Source of the DNA: Paenibacillus borealis
GTDB taxonomy: Bacteria > Bacillota > Bacilli > Paenibacillales > Paenibacillaceae
DNA length: 64,000 nt
Direction of reading: 5' to 3'
NCBI RefSeq assembly: GCF_000758665.1
Contig: NZ_CP009285.1
Coordinates: 8,060,001 to 8,124,000 of the forward strand
Shown: positions 52,674 to 60,886 of the stretch, piece by piece
How positions within the stretch are numbered: the first letter of the stretch is position 1
How the letters are laid out: the number at the start of each line of letters is the position of its first letter
Position numbers and translations under genes: made by a program
Notes under the pieces: model-generated
The model's database searches: none
The model's input: only the letters and a program-made list of their open reading frames with translations
What the model was told of the DNA's origin: nothing

Positions 52674-53689
52674 TAGTATTCAAGATGCTCCTTCTCGTGA
52701 ACCCGTTTGTGGAAGATGAAATAACTCCAGATCTGATAGCCCAGCACGAATGGCAGCAGCGTCAGGGCAACGATCGTCATTACCTTCAGTGAATAGTGGC
52801 CGGAAGCCGCATTCGTAATCGTCAGGTTGAACGCCTGATCCAGCGAGCTGATCATCACCCGCGGGAACAGTCCGATGAAGATCGAAGCTACCGACAGCGC
52901 CATTACCGCTCCGGTCATTCCGAAGGCATAACCATCCTTCTTCTTAGTCATGAAATATCCGGCGAGCAGATAAGCAACTACGCCCAGAACAACTACAATC
53001 CATAGCAGTGTTCCGCGTTTATCGAAGATATCCGTCATGGTGTACGTCATAATAACGAAGGCTACCAGCAGCGCTGCCAGCGGGATCAGCAGTTTCTGGG
53101 CCAGCTTGCGTGCCCGTTCCTGCAAGTCTCCAAGGGTACGGAGCGTGGTGAACATCAGTCCATGTACCAGACACAGCAGGACTACTGTAATTCCCGCTAC
53201 AACTGTATAGGCATTAACGATATCGAAGAAACCGGCATACATCTGCATATCCCCGTCAATCGGCAAGCCTTTGATGAAGCTGGCAAACACCACAGCCAGC
53301 AGGAACGGCGGCAGGAAGCTGCCGAAGAAGATGCAGACATCCCAGGTTTTCTGCCATACCTTCGAATCACGTTTACCTCTGAATTCAAAGGCAACACCGC
53401 GGGCAATCAGCGCCAGCAGGGCGAACACAAACGGGATATAGAATCCGCTGAAGAGCGTCGCGTACCAATGCGGGAATGCGGCAAACATTGCGCCCGCCCC
53501 CGTAATCAGCCATACTTCATTCGCATCCCAGAACGGACCGATGGAATTAATCAGCACCCGGCGCTCTGTATCATTCTTGGCGAGAATCTGAGTCTCCATC
53601 CCTACGCCGAAGTCAAAGCCTTCAAGGAAGAAGAATCCGACAAACAGCACTGCAATCAGCAGAAACCACAATTCATTAAGAGAAAGCAT
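52673..53689 (-). CDS. cydB: cytochrome bd oxidase subunit II
   Basis: This is a 338-residue integral membrane subunit with about eight TM helices. It starts MLSLNELWFLLIAVLFVGFFFLEGFDFGVG and has NSIGPFWDANEVWLITGAGAMFAAFPHWYATLFSGFY, the family's strongest signature. The start is ATG 53689 with AAGGAGG 9 bases upstream. A longer frame to 53785 lies within cydA and is rejected. It overlaps the cydA end by 14 bases. With CydA it forms the quinol-oxidising, low-oxygen terminal oxidase. Confidence 0.95.
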   Translation of the reverse strand: MLSLNELWFLLIAVLFVGFFFLEGFDFGVGMETQILAKNDTERRVLINSIGPFWDANEVWLITGAGAMFAAFPHWYATLFSGFYIPFVFALLALIARGVAFEFRGKRDSKVWQKTWDVCIFFGSFLPPFLLAVVFASFIKGLPIDGDMQMYAGFFDIVNAYTVVAGITVVLLCLVHGLMFTTLRTLGDLQERARKLAQKLLIPLAALLVAFVIMTYTMTDIFDKRGTLLWIVVVLGVVAYLLAGYFMTKKKDGYAFGMTGAVMALSVASIFIGLFPRVMISSLDQAFNLTITNAASGHYSLKVMTIVALTLLPFVLGYQIWSYFIFHKRVHEKEHLEY

Positions 53690-55082
53690 GGGTTGATTCC
53701 TCCTTGTTATACGGATCGTGGGATTCGCCGTGGTCGTTATCCATAGCATAAGGCCCTTTTTTGATAACTTTGATGAACAGGCCAATCAGCACTGCACCCA
53801 GTATGGCATAAATTGCGGTAAATGAAATCACTGAGAATAACACCTGTCCGCTCGTAATATTAGGTGATACACTGTCTTCTGTAGTCATTAGTCCGAATAC
53901 CGTCCATGGCTGACGCCCCATCTCCGTCATAATCCAGCCCGAAGTGTTGGCAATCGGCGGGAGCAGCAGCCCCCAGAACATGAACCGCATGAACCAGGTA
54001 TTCGGTTTGTCCATCTTTTTGCGCCACATGAGATAGATGGCATACACGCCAAGCGCGATCATCAGTGAGCCTGCAGCCACCATAATCCGGAAGCTCCAGA
54101 ACGTTGTTTTGACAGGTGGGATATAGTCTCCCGGTCCATATGCCTGCTCATATTCCGCCTGCAGCTGATTCATCCCTTTCACTTCACCGGAGAATTTACT
54201 GTAGGACAGGAAGCTTAGCAGATAGGGAACCTGAATTTCATTGCTGTTGGTTTTGTTATCCGTGTCAATATTGGCAAAGATCGTCCATGGTGCCGGGTCG
54301 CCGCTCTCACCCCAGAGTGCTTCGGAGGCGGCCATCTTCATCGGCTGGGTCTCTACCAGATACTGTGCCTGGGCATGACCTGCAACAGCTACGCCGAATG
54401 AAGAGATAATACCAACAATGGCTGCGATTTCGAACGATTTCCGGAAAAAAGGAACGTCCTGCTTCTTGAGTAATTTATAAGCACTGATCCCCGTTACCAG
54501 GAATGCGCCTGTAGCGTATGCAGCGAGTACTGTATGCGGAAACTCCACCAGCAGCTGCCCGTTCGTGATCAGTGCGAAGATATCATTCATTTCCGCCCGC
54601 CCGTTATTCACCTGGAAGCCTACCGGATGCTGCATGAACGAGTTCGCCAGCAGAATCCAGAATGCCGACAGCATCGTTCCGAGTGCTACCAGCCAGATGG
54701 AGACGAGATGGACCTTCTTGGATACCTTATCCCAGCCGAAGATCCAGATTCCGATGAACGTGGACTCCAGGAAGAATGCGAGCAAGGCTTCAATAGCCAG
54801 CGGGGCTCCAAAAACATCGCCGACGAAGCGTGAATAGTCAGACCAGTTCATTCCGAACTGGAACTCCTGCAATATCCCTGTCACTACGCCTACTGCGAAG
54901 TTAATGAGGAACAGCTTCCCCCAGAACTGCGCCATTCTTTTGTACTCTTCATTGCCTTTTCTAACGTACATGGTCTCCATAATAGCAATTAAGAGCGCTA
55001 GTCCGATCGATACCGGCACAAAGAAATAATGAAAAATCGTCGTCGACGCAAATTGTATACGCGACAGCATTACTGTATCCAT
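53676..55082 (-). CDS. cydA: cytochrome bd oxidase subunit I
   Basis: This is a 468-residue heme-bearing subunit. It has the N-terminal MLSRIQFASTTIFHYFFVPVSIGLAL (heme b595/d ligand His), WGKLFLINFAVGVVTGILQEFQFGMNWSDYSRFVGDVFGAPLAIEALLAFFLESTFIGIW, and the Q-loop-region LVETQPMKMAASEALW. The C-terminal GRQPWTVFGLMTTEDSVSPN is canonical. The Q loop is short, as in other Bacillota. The ATG at 55082 follows AAGGGGAG by 5 bases. It heads the cydABDC operon, with two redox/oxygen-type palindromes around its promoter. Confidence 0.96.
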   Translation of the reverse strand: MDTVMLSRIQFASTTIFHYFFVPVSIGLALLIAIMETMYVRKGNEEYKRMAQFWGKLFLINFAVGVVTGILQEFQFGMNWSDYSRFVGDVFGAPLAIEALLAFFLESTFIGIWIFGWDKVSKKVHLVSIWLVALGTMLSAFWILLANSFMQHPVGFQVNNGRAEMNDIFALITNGQLLVEFPHTVLAAYATGAFLVTGISAYKLLKKQDVPFFRKSFEIAAIVGIISSFGVAVAGHAQAQYLVETQPMKMAASEALWGESGDPAPWTIFANIDTDNKTNSNEIQVPYLLSFLSYSKFSGEVKGMNQLQAEYEQAYGPGDYIPPVKTTFWSFRIMVAAGSLMIALGVYAIYLMWRKKMDKPNTWFMRFMFWGLLLPPIANTSGWIMTEMGRQPWTVFGLMTTEDSVSPNITSGQVLFSVISFTAIYAILGAVLIGLFIKVIKKGPYAMDNDHGESHDPYNKEESTHAFS

Positions 55083-55144
55083 ATTTCTCCCCTTCCTTCT
55101 CCCCATTCGATATGTCTATTCTGTCAAATTTCCAGGGCCTTAAG

Positions 55145-55213
55145 TGTGATAATTATCACATTATACACCCTGTTTCAGCATGAAAATCAATAAATTTGTG
55201 ACAAATATCACAA
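55145..55213 (-). promoter_or_regulatory. cydA control region: Rex/FNR-like palindromes around a promoter
   Basis: TTGTGACAAATATCACAA (55196-55213) fits the Rex consensus TTGTGA-N6-TCACAA. TGTGATAATTATCACA (55145-55160) is a perfect FNR/CRP-type TGTGA-N6-TCACA palindrome. Between them, on the minus strand, lie -10 TATAAT (55160-55165) and a weak -35 TTGATT with a 19-base spacer. Control by NADH/NAD+ ratio or oxygen is inferred from these sites. Confidence 0.7.
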
Positions 55214-55239
55214 TATTACATAAAGAAAGCAAAAAAAAT

Positions 55240-55258
55240 AAGACGGTTTCGCCGTCTT
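55240..55258 (-). terminator. ydjO-like gene terminator
   Basis: AAGACGG/CCGTCTT with a 5-base loop is followed on the minus strand by ATTTTTTTT. Confidence 0.8.
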
Positions 55259-55305
55259 GAATTTGTTCATCATTTATAGTTGTCTTGGTTCATAAAGGCA
55301 TTGGT

Positions 55306-55536
55306 TTAGGTAATGGAAATACCTTTCTTAAGCGATTTGAGATCGCCATTCGAATTAAGCAATTGCGGCAGCATCTTCATGCTACGAACCATGGGGGAAT
55401 GACAGAGACGGCAAGAAGGCGCATGCTCAAATGCGAAATTATCCCTCATCCATCCGTTACATCCATCGTTGGTACAGGCCCATATTGCGGTATTTTCTTC
55501 CGGTACTTCCTCCAAAGGCTTCTTCCGGTAGTTCAT
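55306..55536 (-). CDS. YdjO-family cold-inducible protein
   Basis: This 76-residue protein matches the YdjO family. It has a NYRKKPLEEVPEENTAIWAC start and two Cys pairs (CTNDGC, CRLC) that probably bind zinc. Conserved FAFEHAPSCRLCHSPMVRSMKMLPQL follows. B. subtilis YdjO is cold-inducible, and here the gene lies directly downstream of a csp gene on the same strand, though a terminator separates them. GGGAGGAAC lies 5-8 bases before the ATG. Confidence 0.85.
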   Translation of the reverse strand: MNYRKKPLEEVPEENTAIWACTNDGCNGWMRDNFAFEHAPSCRLCHSPMVRSMKMLPQLLNSNGDLKSLKKGISIT

Positions 55537-55587
55537 TGCCGTTCCTCCCTTCCTTTATGTTACAAGCTCAGTAACGATAAAAAAAGA

Positions 55588-55615
55588 CCGTCCCAACTTT
55601 CACAAGCGGGGACGG
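55588..55615 (-). terminator. csp-gene terminator
   Basis: CCGTCCC pairs with GGGACGG around a 14-base loop, and TCTTTTTTT follows on the minus strand. Confidence 0.8.
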
Positions 55616-55628
55616 CACCTTCTATTAA

Positions 55629-55829
55629 TTACAGTTTTACAACGTTTTCGGCTTGTGGTCCGCGGTTGCCTTGAACAACGTTGAATTCAACGCGTTGGCC
55701 TTCGTCCAAAGTTTTGAAGCCGTCGCCAGTGATTGCGCTGAAGTGAACGAATACGTCGCTTCCGCCTTCAACTTCGATGAAACCGAATCCTTTTTCTGCG
55801 TTGAACCATTTAACTGTACCTGTTTGCAT
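55629..55829 (-). CDS. cold-shock protein (CspA/CspB family)
   Basis: This is a 66-residue cold-shock domain protein, [20 protein letters not shown] with RNP1 KGFGFI and RNP2 VFVHFSAI, ending [13 protein letters not shown]. It binds single-stranded RNA and DNA and melts RNA structure in the cold. The ATG at 55829 has GGAGG 8 bases upstream. Five extra N-terminal codons in a longer frame overlap that site and are rejected. Confidence 0.96.
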   Translation of the reverse strand: MQTGTVKWFNAEKGFGFIEVEGGSDVFVHFSAITGDGFKTLDEGQRVEFNVVQGNRGPQAENVVKL

Positions 55830-55973
55830 GTGTGTTACCTCCACAAATTTAAATTAATATGTTCTTTTTATCTTCAGACAAAGAAAAAATTCACACATTG
55901 AGAAAGGTTGTAATTCATTTGACAGCCCTTTTCAATGCGAGAATTAGGTATCAATTGTATGAATAATTTCATG

Positions 55974-56156
55974 TTACCACACCTTTATAACAAAGGCAAG
56001 CTGTCCTATCCGAATTTCTCCGTTTTTTCCCTTATAAGGTCTTCTTCCCAATGTAAGGGTTACCAGTTGCCGTAAATAGTAATATTTAGAGCTGATATCA
56101 TTGTTTACCCCGTTGATTTGGACTTGAAACGGGCTCCGTCCTCTTATATTTGGCAT
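55974..56156 (-). CDS. doubtful 60-residue protein
   Basis: This is an open frame, MPNIRGRSPFQVQINGVNND and then ISSKYYYLRQLVTLTLGRRP, with no ribosome site. Its ATG is buried in a 12-bp hairpin (56136-56166). I recognise no family. It may be a chance frame downstream of htrC. Confidence 0.2.
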   Translation of the reverse strand: MPNIRGRSPFQVQINGVNNDISSKYYYLRQLVTLTLGRRPYKGKNGEIRIGQLAFVIKVW

Positions 56157-56166
56157 AAGAGGACGG
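56136..56166. terminator. perfect 12-bp hairpin after htrC
   Basis: CCGTCCTCTTAT and ATAAGAGGACGG flank a 7-base loop. The T-run on the minus strand is absent, so it is at best a weak terminator or an mRNA 3'-end stabiliser for htrC. Confidence 0.5.
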
Positions 56167-56223
56167 CATGAACCGTGTCCGTTATCCTGACTGCCCTATT
56201 ATTATATACGGCAGCTTCCGGTT

Positions 56224-57471
56224 TTATTCCTCGGGTTTCTCAAGAAGTTGTACGGTCACCTGCTTCACTTCACCATTGCGGTAAAATGTAATTTGCAGAT
56301 CATCACCGATCTTGGTGTGGTCATACAAATATTTGCGCAGAGCCAAGGTGGATGTAATCGACTTATCATCGAACTTGGTAATGACATCGTTGAATTGCAG
56401 GCCTGCATCCTTCGCCGGTCCCACTGCATCCAATACCACAACCCCGTCGGTTACCGTAGTCGGAAGGTTAAGCTCCTTGCGCTGGTCTTCAGCCAGCGGT
56501 ACATACGGATTATTCAGATCCACAGAGTACACACCCAGGTATGAACGGGCGATTTTCCCATTGGTTGTAAGCTCGTCAGCTGTCTCCATCACATGATTGG
56601 CCGGAATGGCGAAGCCCAGTCCCTCCACACCCGTATCAGAGATCTTCATCGTGTTGATGCCAATCACTTTGCCGTCCAGATCGACCAGTGCGCCTCCGCT
56701 GTTGCCTTCATTAATGGCAGCATCGGTCTGGATAACCTCCTGCTCCCAGTCGTATACCCCATCCTGATTCAGGGATACAGGAATCGTCCGCTCCGTATAG
56801 CTGACAATACCTGAAGTGAGCGTATCCCCAAGCCCCAGCGGATTGCCGATCGCTATGACCGTCTCACCCAGACGCAGTTTGGAGGAATCACCGATCTGCG
56901 CAACGGTGTCAATTCCTTTGGCGTCAATAGAGAGTACTGCAATATCGCTCACCTTATCAGCACCAACCAGCTCCGCTTTGCGGGTCTCGCCGTCTACAGT
57001 CACAATTTCCAGCTTGCCGGCGCCTTCAATGACATGATTATTGGTAATGATGAATGCCTTATTGTCGTCCTTTTTATAGATAACTCCCGAGCCTAGTGCA
57101 GACTCATCGAGAATATTGAGTTCTTCGTTGTCTTCCTTATGGTTAATGATGCTGACCACCGCCGGGCGGACAAGCGCAGCAGCCTGAATAATCCGGTCAT
57201 ACGGATCCGCGCTGCTTACCGCTACCTTATCAATAACCGCCGGAGCCTGTGCTTTCTCCTCGGTCAGCTGTCCCGTAACCAGACTGAACAGCAATACAGC
57301 CACAACCGCACTGCATACTGAGCTGATCAGGGAAATCTGCCAGGTTGAAAGCGAACGCCGCGATCTGCGGACAGACCATTTCCCTTCGGCGTATCCTTTG
57401 GAGACACCCTGTTTGCCGGTTCTGCGCCGCGATACCTTGGTTGAATAGAAATCATCATCAAACAATCCCAC
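56224..57471 (-). CDS. htrC: membrane-anchored HtrA-like serine protease
   Basis: This is a DegP/HtrA protease of about 415 residues. It has a cytoplasmic basic stretch, one TM helix (TWQISLISSVCSAVVAVLLF) and a trypsin-like domain. The catalytic His is in IITNNHVIEGA, Asp in DKVSDIAVLSID and Ser in NEGNSGGALVDLDG. One PDZ domain follows (DAVGPAKDAGLQFNDVITKFD). It degrades or refolds damaged extracytoplasmic proteins. The start is GTG 57471 (MGLFDDDFYSTK), with GGGGAGAGG 7 bases upstream. It is the last member of the wal cluster, as yyxA/htrC is in B. subtilis, but here it is separated from walJ by a small convergent gene. Confidence 0.92.
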   Translation of the reverse strand: MGLFDDDFYSTKVSRRRTGKQGVSKGYAEGKWSVRRSRRSLSTWQISLISSVCSAVVAVLLFSLVTGQLTEEKAQAPAVIDKVAVSSADPYDRIIQAAALVRPAVVSIINHKEDNEELNILDESALGSGVIYKKDDNKAFIITNNHVIEGAGKLEIVTVDGETRKAELVGADKVSDIAVLSIDAKGIDTVAQIGDSSKLRLGETVIAIGNPLGLGDTLTSGIVSYTERTIPVSLNQDGVYDWEQEVIQTDAAINEGNSGGALVDLDGKVIGINTMKISDTGVEGLGFAIPANHVMETADELTTNGKIARSYLGVYSVDLNNPYVPLAEDQRKELNLPTTVTDGVVVLDAVGPAKDAGLQFNDVITKFDDKSITSTLALRKYLYDHTKIGDDLQITFYRNGEVKQVTVQLLEKPEE

Positions 57472-57525
57472 GTTAAATCCTCTCCCCTCTATTGCCACCG
57501 CATTCAAGACCTGAACGCCAAGCAA

Positions 57526-57827
57526 CCACGCCCGAGCTTAACCGCTATAACTCTTAGACTTCACAAAGTGCTAAAAGGTTTCACTTGATTCATTCACCAC
57601 ATTCCTGTGGGTTCTAAGCGCAAGGGGTGTCTCCTATTCTTTCAACCTACTAAAAAGTTTATAAGCTTATATACGGAATATTTTGCAACTTAAAAGACTA
57701 CAATAGTATTAGTACGCTCTATATGATTGTATCACAGGCAACAGCGCCGCCCACATTTTTTCTGTGTTAAATTACATGTGAAATATTTACATTTCCGCTA
57801 CAATTCATCTAAAAGGAGGGCCGGACT
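57526..57827. other. intergenic region upstream of htrC
   Basis: About 300 A+T-rich bases lie between divergent htrC and the small gene at 57828. I see no hairpin terminator, operator or small frame I can defend. A TACAAT about 40 bases before the small gene may be its -10. Confidence 0.3.
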
Positions 57828-58034
57828 ATGGAGTCATTCTCAACAAGTATGGACCTGGTACAGTTTATCGGCAAGCTGGGGGATCTCAAGGATGAACACT
57901 ATCATCTGATTCTTGTCCAAAGTGCACTGATCGAGCTGCTGATTGCCAAGGGACTATTCTCCCGCCAGGAGCTGGAGCACCAAATCGCTGAACTGGACCG
58001 TCTTATGACTGGCTCACCTTATCCCATGGCGTAG
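57828..58034 (+). CDS. small conserved-looking protein of unknown function
   Basis: This 68-residue, largely helical acidic protein reads MESFSTSMDLVQFIGKLGDL, KDEHYHLILVQSALIELLIA, KGLFSRQELEHQIAELDRLM. A strong AAAGGAGGG site 8-9 bases before the ATG supports translation. Its last 32 bases overlap the 3' end of walJ on the opposite strand. It is inserted between walJ and htrC. I recognise no family, and a role in the wal pathway is only positional. Confidence 0.65.
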   Translation: MESFSTSMDLVQFIGKLGDLKDEHYHLILVQSALIELLIAKGLFSRQELEHQIAELDRLMTGSPYPMA

Positions 58035-58809
58035 GCCGGTCATAATAAGTATCACAGAGTCTGAACTCGCTGTCTTTGAAGAAGCAGCCCCGGTCTTCCA
58101 TCGCGCCGCGCACAGACATTTTCGCCAGATCCATCATATTGTGGTCTCTGCTTAAATGGGCCAGATAGGTTCGTTTGGTCCGCCCCGTCAGTATCTCGCT
58201 GAGCGCCGCTCCCGCTGCCTCATTGGACAAATGCCCCAGATCGCCGAGAATCCGCCGCTTCGTATTCCACGGGTAACGCCCCATCCGCAGCATCTCAATA
58301 TCATGATTCGATTCCAGCACAAGCACATCGGCATCCGATATTGCCGTCCTCACCTTATCGCTGACATACCCGAGGTCTGTCGCCACGCACAGCTTCTCCT
58401 TGCCGTCATAGAAATTGTAGGCTACCGGTTCCGCAGCATCATGGGAAATCGCGAACGACTCTACCCGCATACTGCCGAAATCCCGGTGCTGCCCGGTTTC
58501 CATAATGACCCGGTTATGCTCGGCAATCTTGCCGATTCCCTTCTCTATCGCTCCCCAGGTATTGGTATTCGCATAGATCGGAAGATCATATTTGCGCGCA
58601 ATCGCTCCAAGCCCCTTGATATGATCGGAATGCTCATGGGTCACAAGAATCCCGTCTAAATCTGCTCCCGTCAGCTCGCGCATGGCCAGCAGCTCATCAA
58701 TGCGCTTCGCGCTAAGACCCGCATCGATCATAAGCGTGGTCTCGCCGTTACGCACCACCGTCACATTCCCGGTAGAACCGCTGGACAGTACTGTAAATGA
58801 AATCCCCAT
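58003..58809 (-). CDS. walJ: WalJ (YycJ) MBL-fold nuclease-like protein
   Basis: This is a 268-residue metallo-beta-lactamase-fold protein of the YycJ/WalJ family. It has ISFTVLSSGSTGNVTVVRNG, metal motif ILVTHEHSDHIKGLG (HxHxDH), ATDLGYVSD, VLESNHDIEMLRMGRYPW and late HLSRDHN. It has been linked to coordinating cell division with DNA replication or repair. The ATG at 58809 has GGAG-type sites 4-9 bases upstream. A longer frame into yycI is rejected. It is fifth in the walRK operon, 16 bases after yycI. Confidence 0.95.
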   Translation of the reverse strand: MGISFTVLSSGSTGNVTVVRNGETTLMIDAGLSAKRIDELLAMRELTGADLDGILVTHEHSDHIKGLGAIARKYDLPIYANTNTWGAIEKGIGKIAEHNRVIMETGQHRDFGSMRVESFAISHDAAEPVAYNFYDGKEKLCVATDLGYVSDKVRTAISDADVLVLESNHDIEMLRMGRYPWNTKRRILGDLGHLSNEAAGAALSEILTGRTKRTYLAHLSRDHNMMDLAKMSVRGAMEDRGCFFKDSEFRLCDTYYDRPTPWDKVSQS

Positions 58810-58825
58810 ATCTCTCCTGCTCCTT

Positions 58826-59566
58826 CTACTCTGTTGTCTTAGGACTGATAATGTCCGCACTAATTGCATCCACGTAATAGGCACTGCCGTTCTCCAGCAT
58901 AAACCGCCACATCGGAGAAGCCACCTGACTCTCGGAGTTGAATAATTCACCGTAATAGCCAAGCTCAATCTCCTTCACCGCAGAATTGGCCGGGAAATAC
59001 TTTTCGATCAGGCTGCTGAGCGCCTGCGAGGCCGGAAGCACCTTTTGCAGATTATCGCTCCGGCTGGCACCGATCTCAATCTGCGGCCAACGGTACGCCA
59101 CAATCTTCTGGTCACTGTTAATCAGCTCCAGCCTTACTCTGAACAGCGACCACTTATTGTCCACCAGCGGATGAAGCACGAACTTGCCCACCTCGCTCTC
59201 CTGTGAATCAAAGCGGTAATTCGCAATATCCGTAATCTGGCTCTCCAGCAGGCTGCTCAGTTCGGAGAAAGAGGAATACATCAGCTTGCTGTCGATCGGC
59301 TCGTTAAGCTTCACCGGCACCTCGTTCTGCTCTTCTCCGGAATAGCGGTACGTGATATCAGGCAGCTGCGGAGTGGCAGCCGGAATCGGACACAGCAGCC
59401 GGATGCCCTTCTCCTCCATCACCGCCTGCGTTTCTGCGGACAGGGAAGTGAAGTCAAGCCCCGCACTGACCTGATCGCGCACATCTATCCATAGCTGATA
59501 GCATAGCAGCAGATTCAGCACCAGAAAGGCGTAGATTAATACACTTTTGGCTCTTCCCCAGTCCAT
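58826..59566 (-). CDS. yycI: YycI (WalI), regulator of WalK
   Basis: This is a 246-residue protein with one N-terminal TM helix (AKSVLIYAFLVLNLLLCYQL) and an extracytoplasmic YycH/YycI-type domain (ISPKTTE end, YRWPQIEIGAS, ALSSLIEKYFPANSAVKEIELGYYGE). With YycH it forms a membrane complex that tunes WalK activity: inhibition in Bacillus, activation in Staphylococcus. It lies 27 bases after yycH and 16 before walJ. Confidence 0.92.
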   Translation of the reverse strand: MDWGRAKSVLIYAFLVLNLLLCYQLWIDVRDQVSAGLDFTSLSAETQAVMEEKGIRLLCPIPAATPQLPDITYRYSGEEQNEVPVKLNEPIDSKLMYSSFSELSSLLESQITDIANYRFDSQESEVGKFVLHPLVDNKWSLFRVRLELINSDQKIVAYRWPQIEIGASRSDNLQKVLPASQALSSLIEKYFPANSAVKEIELGYYGELFNSESQVASPMWRFMLENGSAYYVDAISADIISPKTTE

Positions 59567-59593
59567 ACCGTTTCCTCCTTGGATAATCTTAAT

Positions 59594-60886
59594 CTAATTC
59601 AGCGTCAGCACACTGCCGTCGCTGAGCGTAACCCGCCAGACCGGATGAAGCTTAAGCTTCTCCCCTGTCAGCGTAGGCATATAGGCGGGGGTCAGATCAG
59701 TAATCCGCAGGGAGCTTCCAATCTGGGCAAGACGCTGTTTCAGTGCCTCGCCCCCGGACAGCTCAACAATTGTTTTCTCCGACTTCTCTTCATCCATATA
59801 CATCAGGGAGCGCTCATAAGAGGATACGGTCCCCTGCTGCAGCTCCAGATGAATCACTCCGTACTGGAGCTGAGAATCACTCATGATCGGATAGGAACCC
59901 GACGGGTAGGCGCCGTAATATTGCTGAAAAGATACCTTGCGGTCCTGCCGGCCTTCTTCTGTAGCCGCCAGCCTGTAGGTTCCGTTCCAGCCGCCATGCA
60001 TGTTGACGAAATCCACCGCCTCCAGCGCATCCTTCGCCGGTGTACTGTCTCCGTCCGGAAGAGCGGCAGGATCGCTATAGCTCATCCAGTTCTGCTCCTG
60101 ATCCACCTGCAGGCTGCGCTTGCTGTCAGTGTAGATTTTGGAGCCGTCCTTCTCAGGAATATATCTTGTGCTGCCCGCATCGAAGAACAGATTGCTCTGC
60201 ATTTGCTCAATGGTATACATACCCGCAGGCATCACTACCTCAACCAGCGGAATTGCCGCCTCAGGCACATAATACTCGCCGTTCACAGCGGTATAAGGTG
60301 TCAGGTTCTTGCCGAAGTCCACATGCTGCTGCACGTCCTGCACCGTCAGGTCCGCCTTCGCCGCCTCATACACAATATCACCGCGTGTGCTGAAGAAGAT
60401 GGCATGTGCTTTGGAATCATTCTTGATATTGTAAATCCAGATCCGGTCGATGCTCTCTCCTTCAAACAGCGAATCCGGCGAGATCTGCATCACCCGCTGC
60501 AGCAGCGTTACCGGAATCCCTGACCCGAAGGACAGCTCAATACCCGGATTCTCCCTGCGGATCTTATTCCAGTCGAAATCCTGCACAGAGCGGCGCTGGA
60601 AGCTCTCGAAGCTGCGCCCCTTCAGCCGGTTCAGAATCAGATTATAGAAGGTTGAGCTGGGGTAGAACAGCGTATGCTTATCCTCGCCCATATGAATAAT
60701 CATTTTATCAGGATAGAGCAGGTTCTCGACCTTTTCTTTTGGGCCCATAATATCGGTCTTCACATACAGATTCTCCGATAACACCGCCGAGTCGCTGCCC
60801 GGCAGCCTGTAAATCAGGTAATAACTCTCCACGAGGCTTCCGAGTATCAGCAAGACCAGCATCCATGACTTGATTTTCTCCTTCAC
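59594..60886 (-). CDS. yycH: YycH (WalH), regulator of WalK
   Basis: This is a 430-residue membrane-anchored protein with one N-terminal TM helix (SWMLVLLILGSLVESYYLIY) and the extracytoplasmic YycH domain (VYEAAKADLTVQDVQQHVDF, ALEAVDFVNMHGGWNGTYRL, QQYYGAYPSGSYPIMSDSQL). The start is GTG 60886, overlapping the walK stop (GTGA). It works with YycI as the signal-modulating partner of WalK. Confidence 0.92.
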   Translation of the reverse strand: MKEKIKSWMLVLLILGSLVESYYLIYRLPGSDSAVLSENLYVKTDIMGPKEKVENLLYPDKMIIHMGEDKHTLFYPSSTFYNLILNRLKGRSFESFQRRSVQDFDWNKIRRENPGIELSFGSGIPVTLLQRVMQISPDSLFEGESIDRIWIYNIKNDSKAHAIFFSTRGDIVYEAAKADLTVQDVQQHVDFGKNLTPYTAVNGEYYVPEAAIPLVEVVMPAGMYTIEQMQSNLFFDAGSTRYIPEKDGSKIYTDSKRSLQVDQEQNWMSYSDPAALPDGDSTPAKDALEAVDFVNMHGGWNGTYRLAATEEGRQDRKVSFQQYYGAYPSGSYPIMSDSQLQYGVIHLELQQGTVSSYERSLMYMDEEKSEKTIVELSGGEALKQRLAQIGSSLRITDLTPAYMPTLTGEKLKLHPVWRVTLSDGSVLTLN

